64,000 bases of DNA from Lysobacterales bacterium (lineage in GTDB: Bacteria; Pseudomonadota; Gammaproteobacteria; Xanthomonadales; SZUA-5), in contig JABAQR010000012.1 in NCBI GenBank assembly GCA_019187485.1, forward strand, positions 41,067 through 105,066. The letters run 5' to 3'. Below the pieces are notes generated by a model that had not been told where the DNA came from, made no database searches, and saw only the letters and a program-made list of their open reading frames with translations. The translations under genes and the position numbers were made by a program. This document shows positions 35,978 through 45,871 of the stretch, piece after piece (position 1 is the first letter of the stretch; every line of letters starts with the position of its first letter).

Positions 35978-36200
35978 CCGCCGCGTCGCCACCGGCCGGG
36001 ATCGCGGGCGGCGCGATCGCGTGCGCAGGCGCGCGTCCTTTCGTTCGATGCGCACATAGGCACGCCAAAGCGGACACGCGCTGTGCACTTGCGGACGGGC
36101 GAATGCGCGCGGGCGGATGAATGCGCAGGTGCAGCATCTCGGATTGGACATGGCACGGCCATTGCTTGTAACGGCCTGTTCACATCCCGAGGCATCCCCG

Positions 36201-38657
36201 ATGGTTTTCTCCGGCCCGCGTCAGATCCTGCGCAACCTCGCCAGCCACCGTGCCTTCACGGTCGCCGCGGTGCTCACGCTGGCGCTCGGCATCGGCGCCA
36301 ACGCGGCGATCTTCAGCATCGTCAACGGCCTGCTGCTGAAGCCGCTGCCCTATCCGGACGGCGAGCGCCTGGTCGAGGTGTACAACAGCTACCCCACCAG
36401 CGGGCTCGACTACGCCGGCAGTTCGATTCCCGACTACCTCGACCGCCAATCCGCGCCGGCGCTGGAAGACCTCGCGCTGTGGACCTCCTTCAGCGTCAAC
36501 ACCGAGGAGGCCGATGGGCCGCAACGACTGGTGGCGGTGCGCGCCACGCCGAGCCTGTTCAGCACGCTGCGCGTGCAACCCGCGCTCGGGCGCGCCTTCA
36601 CCGAGGAAGAGGCGCAGGAAGGCGCCGACAAGGTGGTGGTCCTGAGCCACGCCACCTGGCAGTCGCTGTACGCGGGCGATCCGGCGATCATCGGACGTGA
36701 GGTCCGCTACAACGATGCGCCGCGCCAGGTGATCGGCGTGATGCCCGAGGGCTTCGCCTTCCCGGATCGCGAGACCGCGATGTGGACGCCATTCGCGTTC
36801 ACGCAGGCCCAGCGCTCCGACGAGGAACGCGGCAACGAGTTCTCGTCGACCATCGGCCGCCTGAAGCCGGGCGCGACCATCGCCGAGCTCGAGGCGCAGA
36901 TGAAGGCGATCGTGATGGCCAATGCCGACCGCGTCGCCGCCGATCCCGAGTACGCCGAAGCGGTTGCCTTCTACCGCGCCGGCGGCTTCGTCGGCCGCGC
37001 CAAGGGCCTGCGCGATCACTGGGTGGGCGCGATGAAGCCGGTGTTGCTGCTGTTGCAGTCGGTGGTCGTGGTGGTGCTGCTGATCGCCTGCGCGAATGTC
37101 GCCAACCTGTTCCTGACGCGATTGTCGGCGCGCCGGCGCGAACTGTCGGTGCGCGCCGCGCTCGGCGCCAGCCGCTGGCGGATCGCGCGGCAACTGGTCG
37201 GCGAGGCGCTGCTGCTGGCGCTCGCCGGTGGCCTCGCCGGCATCGCGCTCGCTTACTTCAGCCTCGGATTCCTGTACGTCTTCGGCTTCGACCGCACCCT
37301 GCTCGGCGAGCGCATCGACATCGACCTGACCGTGCTCGCCTTCACCTTCGGAGTCTCGCTGCTGACCGGCGTGCTGTTCGGTACCGTCCCGGCACTCGGC
37401 CAGGATGGCGCGCGCGCCGCCGAAGTGCTGCGCGAGAGCGGCCGCGGTGGCGGCAGCCGCGTCGCCCAGCGCCTGCGCAGCGTGCTGGTGGTGGTGCAGA
37501 TCGGGCTGGCGGTGTGCCTGCTGGTCGGTGCCGGCCTGCTGCTGCGCAGCTTCGAGCGCGTGCAGCAACAGGATCCGGGTTTCGATCGCGAAGGCGTGGT
37601 CACGGTGCGCATGTCGTTGCCGCTCGCGCGTTACCACGATGCCGCCGCGCAGTCGGGCTTCTACGAGCGCGTTGCTGCGGAGCTGCGCGCCGTGCCTGGC
37701 GTGCAGAAGGTGGGTTTCGTCAGCAACCTGCCTTTCAGCAACGCCAACTGGACCGCGTCCTACCAGATCGTCGGGCGCGATACGCCGGCTGGCAGCGCGA
37801 GTCCGCATGGCTATCGGCATGTGGTCGATCCCGGCTACTTCGGCGCGATGGGCATCCCGCTGTTGCAGGGGCGCAATTTCGACGCACGCGACCGTGCCGA
37901 CGCGGCACCGGTGGTGGTGATCGACGAATTCCTCGCGCGCCGACATTTCCCGGAAGGCGATGCGCTGGGGCAGCGCCTGGAACTGCCGGGCGTCGACGGC
38001 GCACAGGAGGGTGTCCAGGCCGAGATCATCGGCATCGTCGGCACCGTCAAGCGCGGCCAGTTGAGCGAGGAAGTGAGCAAGGAAACCTACTACCTGGCGA
38101 TGGCGCAGTACGGCAGCAGCGGCGCGACCGCGGTGCTGAAGTCCGGACTCGATGCGGGCGCCGCGCTTGCGCCGATCCAGGCCGCCGTGCGGCGGGTCGA
38201 TCCCGGCCTGCCGGTGTTCGACCTGAAGTCGCTGGACGCGCGCATCACGCTGAGCCTGGAAGGCCGCATGGCGCCGCTGATCCTGCTGGCGATCTTCGCG
38301 GGTGTCGCGCTGCTGCTCGCGGCGGTCGGCATCTACGGCGTGCTCGCCTTCGCGGTGCAGCAGCGCACCGGCGAGATCGGCGTGCGCCTCGCCATCGGTG
38401 CGCGCCCCGCCGACGTGCAGAAGCTGGTCATGCGCCAGGGCATGACCCTGGCCGGCCTTGGCCTGGCCATCGGCACGATCGCGGCGGTATTCGGCGGCCA
38501 GTTGTTGCAGAACCAGTTGTACGGCATCGACAGCCGCGATCCGCCGACGCTGCTGCTGGTGCTGGTACTGCTCGGTGCCTCGGCGCTGCTGGCCTGCTAC
38601 CTGCCGGCGCGGCGCGCCACCCGGGTGGCGCCGGTGGTGGCGCTGCGCTCGGAGTGA
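36201..38657 (+). CDS. ADOP-type FtsX/MacB-like permease, second copy
   Basis: 818 residues with the same plan as the protein at 10238-12634 but nearer to the group's consensus: RQILRNLASHRAFTVAAVLTLALGIGANAAIFS at the N-terminus, MacB periplasmic domains, and C-terminal helices including GEIGVRLAIGARPADVQKLV. ADOP proteins are duplicated permeases lacking a linked ATPase, with unclear substrates. The start at 36201 follows GAGG by eight bases; an upstream in-frame ATG at 36117 would add a non-homologous tail. Stands alone in its transcript. Confidence 0.87.
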   Translation: MVFSGPRQILRNLASHRAFTVAAVLTLALGIGANAAIFSIVNGLLLKPLPYPDGERLVEVYNSYPTSGLDYAGSSIPDYLDRQSAPALEDLALWTSFSVNTEEADGPQRLVAVRATPSLFSTLRVQPALGRAFTEEEAQEGADKVVVLSHATWQSLYAGDPAIIGREVRYNDAPRQVIGVMPEGFAFPDRETAMWTPFAFTQAQRSDEERGNEFSSTIGRLKPGATIAELEAQMKAIVMANADRVAADPEYAEAVAFYRAGGFVGRAKGLRDHWVGAMKPVLLLLQSVVVVVLLIACANVANLFLTRLSARRRELSVRAALGASRWRIARQLVGEALLLALAGGLAGIALAYFSLGFLYVFGFDRTLLGERIDIDLTVLAFTFGVSLLTGVLFGTVPALGQDGARAAEVLRESGRGGGSRVAQRLRSVLVVVQIGLAVCLLVGAGLLLRSFERVQQQDPGFDREGVVTVRMSLPLARYHDAAAQSGFYERVAAELRAVPGVQKVGFVSNLPFSNANWTASYQIVGRDTPAGSASPHGYRHVVDPGYFGAMGIPLLQGRNFDARDRADAAPVVVIDEFLARRHFPEGDALGQRLELPGVDGAQEGVQAEIIGIVGTVKRGQLSEEVSKETYYLAMAQYGSSGATAVLKSGLDAGAALAPIQAAVRRVDPGLPVFDLKSLDARITLSLEGRMAPLILLAIFAGVALLLAAVGIYGVLAFAVQQRTGEIGVRLAIGARPADVQKLVMRQGMTLAGLGLAIGTIAAVFGGQLLQNQLYGIDSRDPPTLLLVLVLLGASALLACYLPARRATRVAPVVALRSE

Positions 38658-38966
38658 ATGGGTCACCCCAGGGTCCGACCCGGTCGCTTCGTCCGCGCCG
38701 GAAAAGCGTTGGGCGCAAAGGACGCAAGGGAGAAAGAAAGGGACGCGGAGCGGAAGCAGAGTGGTCCTGGCTTTGTCGCACTTTTCCTGGCGCCACGAGC
38801 AGGGCGCCGGTCCGGTTTCCTCCTGGCCCGACCCGCGCGGTGAAGCCGGGTCCGCACATGTGCCGGATGCGGCGTCGGTGGCGGACGCGGGGGATGTGAC
38901 ACCGGTGCCCGATCCTGCGCCTTGAGGACTGAAGCGCGGATTCCGACCGCGCACGGGAGTCCTCCG
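38658..38966. other. Intergenic space with a half copy of the dispersed repeat
   Basis: 309 bases without a gene. At 38713-38728 gcgcaaaggacgcaag matches the left arm of the repeat family described at 7953; no partner arm is found, so this is a decayed or half copy. Confidence 0.6.
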
Positions 38967-41075
38967 ATGTCGCACCATTCTCGTCGCTTCGTCTGCGGGT
39001 CGTCGTTGGCGCTGGCACTGGCCGTCGCCGCCACCGGCACCGCATCCGCACAGAGCTGCGGCACTGGCGGGTGCGCCTTCTGGGCCACCGAGGTGAACGA
39101 TTCCTGGTTCAACCCCTTCCGCTGGGGCGGCATCCTGCCCTGGCAGGGCGGCGTGCCGAATTCGAGCGTCAGTTGCCGCATCGAACTGGCGGTGCAGGTG
39201 GATGTGCTTGGCCAGGGGCAAGGCGCCTCCTGCCACCATCTGCAGTTCAACCACACCGGCGCCGTCGTGCGCGTGGCCGGTTCCTCCTTCCGCGCCGAGC
39301 TGAATGTGCACGGCACGCAGATGGACAACAACGGCCTGATCCTGATCGGCGGCCAGGACGCGCTGCAGGATTCGTCTCTGATCATCCACAACCACACCAA
39401 TGCCAACGGCGCGGATGGTCGGATCCGCCTGTCGGCCCCGCCGAATCACGGTGCCTTTCTTTCGCCTTACTCCAACACCGGCTACCTGCTGGTGAACTGG
39501 CCCAGCCACACCATCGAAGGCAATGGCACGATCCGCGTGCGCCTGCAGAACGACGGCCTGGTCGATGCCAATGTGGCGGGGCGCACGCTGACCTTCGAGA
39601 GCCCCCACAACATCGACAACAACAACCTGGTGCGCGCCCGCAATGGTGGAACGCTGACTCTGTCGATGGGCAATGGGGACCACGGCTTTCGCCAGTTTGG
39701 CCAGGGCCGGATCGTCATCGAGAACGGCTCCGCGCTGGCGCTGGTCGGAGCGGGCGACCAGGGCCTCAGCGGCGGGCGGCTGCAGACCATCGGCAGCGGC
39801 GTGGTCACCGTGTTCACCCAGGGCTTCCCGATCCAGGACATCCACTTCGAAGCCGGCTCGCGGATGACCTTCTCCGGCAACTCGGGCATCTACGTCGGCC
39901 CGTTGGGGATCGAGAACGATGGCCTGATCCACACCGGACCCAGCGGGTTCATCGCCTCGCGCTTCGGCGAAAGCACCACGCTCACCGGCAGCGGGCGGGT
40001 GCAGCTCGAAGGCGGCGCGCTCTCTGCCCTCTTCGGCGGCGGCGGGTTTGCGATGGTGAACGGACCTGAGCACACCATCGGTGGCTTCGGCACCATCGCG
40101 CTGGCGCTGACCAACCAGGGCGAGCTGCTGGCCGACCGCAACGGACTGACCACCGGCCCCGGGCAACTGACCCTGCAGACCTCGGCGCAGGCCAACCACG
40201 GGACGATGGTGGCGCGCGGCGGCGGCTCACTGCACCTGTCGGCGACCACCCTGACCCAGAACGCGCAGGGCCTGGTGCGCGCCGAGCAGGACTCCGCCTT
40301 CGTGCTCGAAGGCAACGGCCCGGTGGTCGTCGGCGGCACGCTCGCGACCAGCGGCAACGGCGTGATCTATCCAAACACCAGCTCCGGGCGCCTCGAGAAC
40401 CTCACGCTCGCCAGCGGATCCCAGGTCCTCGTGCCCTGCTCCCGCGAGCTGACGCTGGTGGGCGCGATCAACAACCGCGGCACGATCACCCTGGACAACG
40501 CCGGCTGCGGCCCGAACAGCGCGACCCTGCGCGGCAGCGGCGCGACCACGCTGGGGCAGGCCGGCGAGGTGCGCCTGCGCGCCGACGGACCTTCGGTCAA
40601 CGTCACGCTGGAAGGGCCCGGCGGACTGCTGACGCTGGGGTCCGGGCAGGTGCTGACCGGCAGCGGCCGCATCAGCGGCGGTGTGCGTGTCGATGGCGCG
40701 GTCTCGCCGGACCAGCCATTTGCACCGGTCGGCCCGGTGGGCGCGCTGACGCTGGCGGGCGGATCCACGCTGACGCTCGGCAACAGCGCCGAGCTCGTGT
40801 TCGACATCGCCGGCCCGGCGAGTTTCGACGTCATCCAGGGCGGCGGCAGCGTGCAGCTCGGCGGACGCCTGCTCATCGTCGCGACGGGCGGCTACGTGCC
40901 AGCGCTCGGCAGCAGCTTCGATCTGGTCGTGAGCGGCTCGGTCAGCGGCAGCCTGTCGGGTGTCGACCTGCCCCCCGAGTGGGCCGCCCTCGATGCGCGG
41001 GTCGAGGTGCTCGCAGATCGCCTGCGCCTGCACATCGTCGCCCCACTGATGGTCGATGGCTTCGAGTCGCCCTGA
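38967..41075 (+). CDS. Large secreted beta-repeat protein with DGFE C-terminus
   Basis: 702 residues. A signal peptide (LALALAVAATGTASAQ) leads to a Gly/Asn/Thr-rich protein made of imperfect repeats such as NDGLI, GGTLTLS, GSGRVQLEGGALS and NRGTITLDNAG, the pattern of right-handed beta-helix autotransporter passengers. No beta-barrel translocator domain follows. It ends LMVDGFESP; a secreted peptidase at 56142 ends in RDGFE, suggesting a shared C-terminal tag. A surface or released structural role is the best inference. GGGAG precedes the ATG. Confidence 0.7.
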   Translation: MSHHSRRFVCGSSLALALAVAATGTASAQSCGTGGCAFWATEVNDSWFNPFRWGGILPWQGGVPNSSVSCRIELAVQVDVLGQGQGASCHHLQFNHTGAVVRVAGSSFRAELNVHGTQMDNNGLILIGGQDALQDSSLIIHNHTNANGADGRIRLSAPPNHGAFLSPYSNTGYLLVNWPSHTIEGNGTIRVRLQNDGLVDANVAGRTLTFESPHNIDNNNLVRARNGGTLTLSMGNGDHGFRQFGQGRIVIENGSALALVGAGDQGLSGGRLQTIGSGVVTVFTQGFPIQDIHFEAGSRMTFSGNSGIYVGPLGIENDGLIHTGPSGFIASRFGESTTLTGSGRVQLEGGALSALFGGGGFAMVNGPEHTIGGFGTIALALTNQGELLADRNGLTTGPGQLTLQTSAQANHGTMVARGGGSLHLSATTLTQNAQGLVRAEQDSAFVLEGNGPVVVGGTLATSGNGVIYPNTSSGRLENLTLASGSQVLVPCSRELTLVGAINNRGTITLDNAGCGPNSATLRGSGATTLGQAGEVRLRADGPSVNVTLEGPGGLLTLGSGQVLTGSGRISGGVRVDGAVSPDQPFAPVGPVGALTLAGGSTLTLGNSAELVFDIAGPASFDVIQGGGSVQLGGRLLIVATGGYVPALGSSFDLVVSGSVSGSLSGVDLPPEWAALDARVEVLADRLRLHIVAPLMVDGFESP

Positions 41076-41134
41076 GGCGCGGATGGCGGGGAAATCGTTC
41101 GACAGCGTCCGCACGCTCCGGGGCTGGCGGGCGC

Positions 41135-42088
41135 TCACCCCAGCGCGCCGCCGCAGCTCGATCCTTGTCCCGCGGTGCAGCCGTGGCAATGTCCCGCCAC
41201 GCCGATCCGGCGCGGGGTGTCGCCGGCCAGCAGCTCGCGCAGGTGCACTTCGCGCTCGCTGCCGCCGAGCGGCAGCTTGAGCATCTGGTTGAAGTCGCAG
41301 TCGTACAGGTAGCCGCGCCAGTCCACGCTGACCAGGAAGCGACACATCACGCTGGCGAGGTTTTCGTCGCGGTGCGCGGCGACCAGGGTGTCGACGTAGC
41401 TGTCGAACTTGCCTTTCGACACCAGCCACGAGCCGAAGCGCTGGATCGGCATGTTCGCGAGCGTGTAGAGGTGGGTGAACACGATCCCGAAGTTCTCGCC
41501 GAGCAGGCGCCTGTAGTCGGCCTCGAGCTTGCCCTGCGCCGGCGGCAGGAAGGCGCCGTTGGGGTTGTAGACCAGTTGCAGCGGCAGCCCGCCGGGCTGC
41601 CCGTAGCCGAGCTCGTTGAGGCGCTGCAGGCAGCGGATCGAGGACTCGAACACGCCGTTGCCGCGCTGCTCGTCGACATTCGCCTGGCTGTAGCAGGGCA
41701 ACGAGGCGACCACTTCGACCTGGTGCGCCGCGAGGAACTCGGGGATCCAGTCGTACCCCGGCTCTTCCGGCAGGCTCGGGTTGAGCCGGTCCATCACCGC
41801 GATGCCGCGGGCGCGCGCCGCGCCGACGAACCAGCGGAAATGCGGGTTCATCTCCGGCGAGCCGCCGGTCAGGTCGAACTGGCGCACGCCGCGCCGCTCG
41901 GCCACCGCGAGCGCGAGTTCCAGGGTGGCGCGATCCATCAGCTCGGTCCGTCGCGGCCCGGCGTTGACGTGGCAATGGATGCAACTGAGGTTGCACAGGT
42001 AGCCGAGGTTGAGCTGCAGCGTGTCGATGCGCTCGCGCTCGATCGCCGGGAAGCTCAGATCCTTCAGGCGTGGCCAGGTGTCGTGCAT
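41135..42088 (-). CDS. Radical SAM/Cys-rich protein, ArsS-like
   Basis: 317 residues. The radical SAM cluster motif is C32-x3-C36-x2-C39 (YLCNLSCIHCHVNAG), with the Gly-rich strand FDLTGGSPEMNPHF after it. The C-terminus carries more cysteines (CHGCTAGQGSSCGG) as in the radical SAM/Cys-rich family that includes the arsenosugar enzyme ArsS. No ArsM methyltransferase or ars operon adjoins it, so an arsenic role is not supported by context. A CDFNQMLKLPLGG segment is a family hallmark. Confidence 0.82.
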   Translation of the reverse strand: MHDTWPRLKDLSFPAIERERIDTLQLNLGYLCNLSCIHCHVNAGPRRTELMDRATLELALAVAERRGVRQFDLTGGSPEMNPHFRWFVGAARARGIAVMDRLNPSLPEEPGYDWIPEFLAAHQVEVVASLPCYSQANVDEQRGNGVFESSIRCLQRLNELGYGQPGGLPLQLVYNPNGAFLPPAQGKLEADYRRLLGENFGIVFTHLYTLANMPIQRFGSWLVSKGKFDSYVDTLVAAHRDENLASVMCRFLVSVDWRGYLYDCDFNQMLKLPLGGSEREVHLRELLAGDTPRRIGVAGHCHGCTAGQGSSCGGALG

Positions 42089-42235
42089 GTGCGCGTGTGT
42101 GCCCCGAGGGGGCGCGAGGATAGGCGAGCCGGCTCGTTTCGCGCTGGCGTGAACCGGATTTAATGTGCACGATCAGCACCGCTTCACGCACGCGAGGCAC
42201 AATGCACGCAGTCGCAGGAACCGGAGAGTCCGATC

Positions 42236-42733
42236 ATGTCCGTCCGTCTGTGCTGTCTGCTGCTCGTTTCGGCCTACGCCTCGGCCGCGTTTGCCGCCCA
42301 TCCCGGCCCGGTGACGGTCGAGTTCGTCGACGCCGAGAAGTTCACCGACGTCAAGGAGCGCTGGCTGGCGAGTTCGCCGGAAAAGAACGGTCACCTCGCC
42401 GCGCTGCGCCGTCACGTCGAGACCAAGGCCGCCCGGTATCTTGCGCCGGGCCAGAGCTTGCGCATCGAGTTCACCGACATCGACCTCGCCGGCGACCTCA
42501 GGCCGCAGCTCGATCCCAGCCTCACCGATGTGCGCGTGGTCTCCAGCGTGTATCCACCGCGCATGCGCCTGCGCTACACGCTGCGCGACGCCGGTGGGCA
42601 AGTGCTCGATTCGGGCGAGGCCAGGCTCAGCGACATCGGCTTCGATACCCACAGCATTGGCCAGGCCTCCGATCCACTGCGCTACGAGAAGCGCATGCTG
42701 AACCAGTGGTTGCGCGAGCAATTCGACCGCTGA
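42236..42733 (+). CDS. Exported DUF3016 protein
   Basis: 165 residues with a signal peptide (LCCLLLVSAYASAAFA). The mature part VEFVDAEKFTDVKERW, RIEFTDIDLAGD and the closing MLNQWLREQFDR fit DUF3016, a periplasmic family of unknown function common in gammaproteobacteria. It stands alone and converges on the acetyltransferase gene. Confidence 0.8.
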   Translation: MSVRLCCLLLVSAYASAAFAAHPGPVTVEFVDAEKFTDVKERWLASSPEKNGHLAALRRHVETKAARYLAPGQSLRIEFTDIDLAGDLRPQLDPSLTDVRVVSSVYPPRMRLRYTLRDAGGQVLDSGEARLSDIGFDTHSIGQASDPLRYEKRMLNQWLREQFDR

Positions 42734-42772
42734 GTCCGGTGGCGGCGCGCGCGAACGCCGCATGCCGAGCGC

Positions 42773-45130
42773 TTACAGGTCCAGCGTCAGCCGGATCAGG
42801 TGGTCGACCAGCTCCTCGCTGAAGCCGCAGCGCTGCGCGAGCGCGCGCATCGCCTGGTTTTCGGGCAGGGTGTCGCCGTGGATCCGGCGCATGCCGGCCG
42901 CCCGGGACAGTTCGACGATGCGACGCAGCAAGCGCGTGCCCAGGCCCCGACCGCAGAGCTGGCGCGGGATCACGATCGCGAATTCGGCGGTGCGCGCAGC
43001 CGGGTCGAAACTGGCGCGAACCACGCCGTACAGGCGCGACTGACCGGGTGGTTCGCGGTCGGCCAGCACCAGCGCGATCTCGCGGTCGTAGTCGAGCTGG
43101 GTCAGGCGTGCGGCGAGGTCGTGGGTCAACGCCTTCAGCGGGTACAGGAAGCGCATGCGCACTTCCTCGGGGCTGAGCTGGGTGAAGCCGTGCTGCAGCT
43201 GCGGCTCGTCCTCGGCGCGGATCGCGCGCAGCAGCAGTTCCTGGCCATCGGCGAGCGTCAGCGGCGTCGCCAGCCGCCAGGGATAGGGTGCGAATGCGGT
43301 TTGCACCCGGCCCGACTGCGGTATCCATCCGAAGGCCAGGTGCGCGCGGACCCCGCCACCGACGCTGGCGGCGACGCCCTGAAGTTCGAGCGTTTCGATT
43401 TCGGGTCGCAGGATCGCGAGTTCGGCCAGTTGCAACAGATGGCTCTGCAGCGTGGCCCGCAAATCGGCGTCGACCTCACCTCGCCAACCACGCTCGATCA
43501 GGCGCTGCACGCGCAGGCGGTCCAGCGGCAGACACTCGACGTGGCGGCGCACGCCATCCTCGGCGATCGCGTAGGGACCGAGGCGCGGGTGGCTGCGCAT
43601 GCCGATGCACGGCGCAGCGCCGGCGCGCGTCTCGTCCAGGTCGATGTCGACGCCGATTTCTTCCAGCAGCGCGGCGCCGAGGCGGCGTGGTTCACCAGCC
43701 AGGTGAAGCGCCAGGTCGGCGATACGTCCGGCATCGAGTCGCGGCCAGCGCAGCAAGGGTGGCGGCGTCTGCATCAGCTCGGACTTCTGCTGAAAGTAGC
43801 GGCGGTTCAATCCGTAGGCGCGGACCGCCGCCTCCGGCGTCGGGAAGGCGGCGATGCCGCGCTCGGACAGGATCCGCCGCGCGCGCTGCTGTTCGGCGCC
43901 GGCGAAGGCCGCCAGCACCAGCGCCTTGCCTTGCGCCACCGGGTGCAGGGCGCGCGCGATGTCCTCGCCACCCGAGAAACTGGTGGGGTGGTGCAGCAGC
44001 AGCACGACGTCGCTGCCGCTGTCGGCGGCGAGCGCGTCGACCGCGCCGGCATAGCGCTGCGGGCCGGCGTCGCGCATCAGGTCGAGCGGATTGCCGATGG
44101 CGGCGCGCGGCGGCAGCAGTGCGCGCAGACGCTGGACGGTGTCCGCCGAGGGCGTCGCCAGCGAGCCTCCGGAATCGAGCACCGCATCGGCCGCGAGCGC
44201 CCCCAGGGCCGATCCGTTGCCGGCGATCGCGAAGCGCTGGCCTGCGTGCGGCCAGGCCGGCAGGTCGACGTTCGCGGCGGCGCAGAACTCCTCGAGGTCG
44301 TTGGCCTGCAGCAGGCCGGCGCGCGCGAAGGCGGCGCGGTGGACCTCGTTCGACAAGGCCGCTTCGGCATCGCCGGCGGGGCGCCCGGCGGTGTGCGGCT
44401 TCAGCACCACCACCGGCTTGCGGAAGGCGAGCGCGCGCGCCGCCGACAGCAGCCGGCGCGCGCCGACGACTTCGTCCAGGTGCAGCAGCACTGCGCGGGT
44501 GTGCTCGTCGCGCGCGAACCAGTCCAGGCAGTCGGCGAGGTCGACGTCGATGCCGTCGCCCAGGCTGACCAGCGCCGACATGCCGATGCCGCGGGTCGCC
44601 GCCCAGTCGGCGATGACCCCGGAGACCGCGCCGGAGGCGGAGACGAAACCGATCCCGCCCGGCGGCGGCAGCGCCGGGCACAGCGAGAGGTTCAGGCCGG
44701 GGCGCGCAAGGACGATGCCCTGGCTGGCGGGGCCGATGATGCGCAGCCCGCTGCGCTCGACCTGGCGTCGCAGGCGCTTCAGCAGGCTCGCCTTGGACGC
44801 CCACGGCCAGCCGGTCTCGGTGGCGATGCCGACGATCACCGCGCCGCCGCAACCGCGCCGCGCGAGGGTCTCGACCACTTCGGGCACGCTCGCCCACGGC
44901 ACCAGCACCAGCGCCAGGTCGATGCCCGCCGGCAAGGCCGAGGCGTCGCGCAGGCACGCGCGCCCGTAGACCTCGTCGCGGTGGCGGTTGACCAGGTGGA
45001 TCTCGCCACGGAAGTCCGCATCCAGCGCCTGGCGCGTGAACGCGGTGCCGAGCGAGTCCGGCTGGTCGCTGGCACCGATCAGCGCCAGCGAGCGCGGGGC
45101 GAACAGGCGGTCGAGGGGGCTGCGTTCCAT
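42773..45130 (-). CDS. Pat-like protein acetyltransferase: inactive acyl-CoA synthetase domain plus GNAT
   Basis: 785 residues. Residues 1 to about 480 match the CoA-binding and ligase parts of NDP-forming acyl-CoA synthetases (RSLALIGASDQPDSLG; GFVSASGAVSGVIADWA). The site that carries the phosphohistidine, normally Ser-His-Thr-Gly, reads LSNEV with N261 in place of His, so synthetase activity is not expected. The ATP-grasp region is short and decayed. The end, from about 620, is a GNAT domain with RQLCGRGLGTRLLRRIV. This is the Pat/YfiQ plan, enzymes that acetylate lysines of metabolic proteins such as acetyl-CoA synthetase, with the synthetase part acting as sensor. Confidence 0.85.
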   Translation of the reverse strand: MERSPLDRLFAPRSLALIGASDQPDSLGTAFTRQALDADFRGEIHLVNRHRDEVYGRACLRDASALPAGIDLALVLVPWASVPEVVETLARRGCGGAVIVGIATETGWPWASKASLLKRLRRQVERSGLRIIGPASQGIVLARPGLNLSLCPALPPPGGIGFVSASGAVSGVIADWAATRGIGMSALVSLGDGIDVDLADCLDWFARDEHTRAVLLHLDEVVGARRLLSAARALAFRKPVVVLKPHTAGRPAGDAEAALSNEVHRAAFARAGLLQANDLEEFCAAANVDLPAWPHAGQRFAIAGNGSALGALAADAVLDSGGSLATPSADTVQRLRALLPPRAAIGNPLDLMRDAGPQRYAGAVDALAADSGSDVVLLLHHPTSFSGGEDIARALHPVAQGKALVLAAFAGAEQQRARRILSERGIAAFPTPEAAVRAYGLNRRYFQQKSELMQTPPPLLRWPRLDAGRIADLALHLAGEPRRLGAALLEEIGVDIDLDETRAGAAPCIGMRSHPRLGPYAIAEDGVRRHVECLPLDRLRVQRLIERGWRGEVDADLRATLQSHLLQLAELAILRPEIETLELQGVAASVGGGVRAHLAFGWIPQSGRVQTAFAPYPWRLATPLTLADGQELLLRAIRAEDEPQLQHGFTQLSPEEVRMRFLYPLKALTHDLAARLTQLDYDREIALVLADREPPGQSRLYGVVRASFDPAARTAEFAIVIPRQLCGRGLGTRLLRRIVELSRAAGMRRIHGDTLPENQAMRALAQRCGFSEELVDHLIRLTLDL

Positions 45131-45196
45131 CGGCTTGCCGTAGAAGTTCTGCCGCGATTATGGCCTCCAGTCCCGACGGGACTTGAAGCTTTCCGG

Positions 45197-45321
45197 GTCC
45201 GCAAAGGACGCAAAGAACGCAAAGAAGGCAAGGGAAAGGGCAGGAGCGCGACCGGCCGGAGCTCTGCCAGGCGCAATCGACGACTTCGATCTCCTTCGCG
45301 TCCCTTGCGTCCTGTGCGGAC
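45197..45321. repeat. Dispersed hairpin repeat, copy 3
   Basis: Left arm gtccgcaaaggacgcaaag at 45197-45215, continuing aacgcaaag to 45224; right arm near 45297-45321 (cttgcgtcctgtgcggac) is its complement with a few mismatches. The spacer is about 75 bases. It fills the space between two divergent genes (Pat-like and iorA-like). Confidence 0.75.
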
Positions 45322-45401
45322 AAATGGCTGCTCTCCCTGGATCGGGTAACCCGGCCACCACCGGCGTATCCTCGCAACCCATTGCCGCCTCGGAGCCTGC
45401 C

Positions 45402-45857
45402 ATGGAACTCAAGATCAATGGTCGCGTGGTCAAGGTCGATGCACCGGCCGACATGCCCTTGCTGTGGGTGCTGCGCGATCTGCTCGGCATGACCGGCACC
45501 AAGTACGGCTGCGGCATGGCCCAGTGCGGGGCCTGCACGGTGCAGGTCGACGGGGTGGCCACGCGCTCCTGCGTGATGCCGGCCGCGGCGCTCGCGGGCA
45601 AGGAGATCACCACCATCGAAGGGCTCGCCGATGGCGACACCCTGCACGCCGTGCAGCAGGCCTGGCTGGACCTCGACGTGGTCCAGTGCGGCTACTGCCA
45701 GTCGGGCCAGATCCTGGGCGCGGCGGCGCTGCTGAAGAGCAACCCGAAGCCCAGCGATGCCGACATCGACGCCGCGATGAACGGCAATCTCTGCCGTTGC
45801 GCCACCTATCCGCGTATCCGCGCCGCGATCCACGCGGCCGCCGCGAAACTGGCTTGA
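45402..45857 (+). CDS. Molybdenum hydroxylase small subunit, two [2Fe-2S] (IorA type)
   Basis: 151 residues. The plant-ferredoxin cluster ligands are C37, C42, C45 and C57 ([12 protein letters not shown]), and the second cluster ligands are C96, C99, C131 and C133 ([18 protein letters not shown]). These pass electrons from the molybdenum site. The pairing with a single large subunit and no FAD subunit fits the isoquinoline oxidoreductase/aldehyde dehydrogenase (IorAB) group, which usually feeds a cytochrome c. GGAG precedes the ATG. It lies 14 bases before the large subunit. Confidence 0.93.
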   Translation: MELKINGRVVKVDAPADMPLLWVLRDLLGMTGTKYGCGMAQCGACTVQVDGVATRSCVMPAAALAGKEITTIEGLADGDTLHAVQQAWLDLDVVQCGYCQSGQILGAAALLKSNPKPSDADIDAAMNGNLCRCATYPRIRAAIHAAAAKLA

Positions 45858-45871
45858 GCGAGGGAGCAGCC

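Noticed and set aside
36180..40199. A very long open frame on the minus strand across the second ADOP permease and the beta-repeat protein
   Set aside because: It lies opposite two well-supported genes and its translation is low-complexity Arg/Gln/Ala/Gly typical of antisense frames in GC-rich DNA.
41135..42088. Arsenic resistance role for the radical SAM protein
   Set aside because: Only family likeness to ArsS; no ars genes or methyltransferase in the window.
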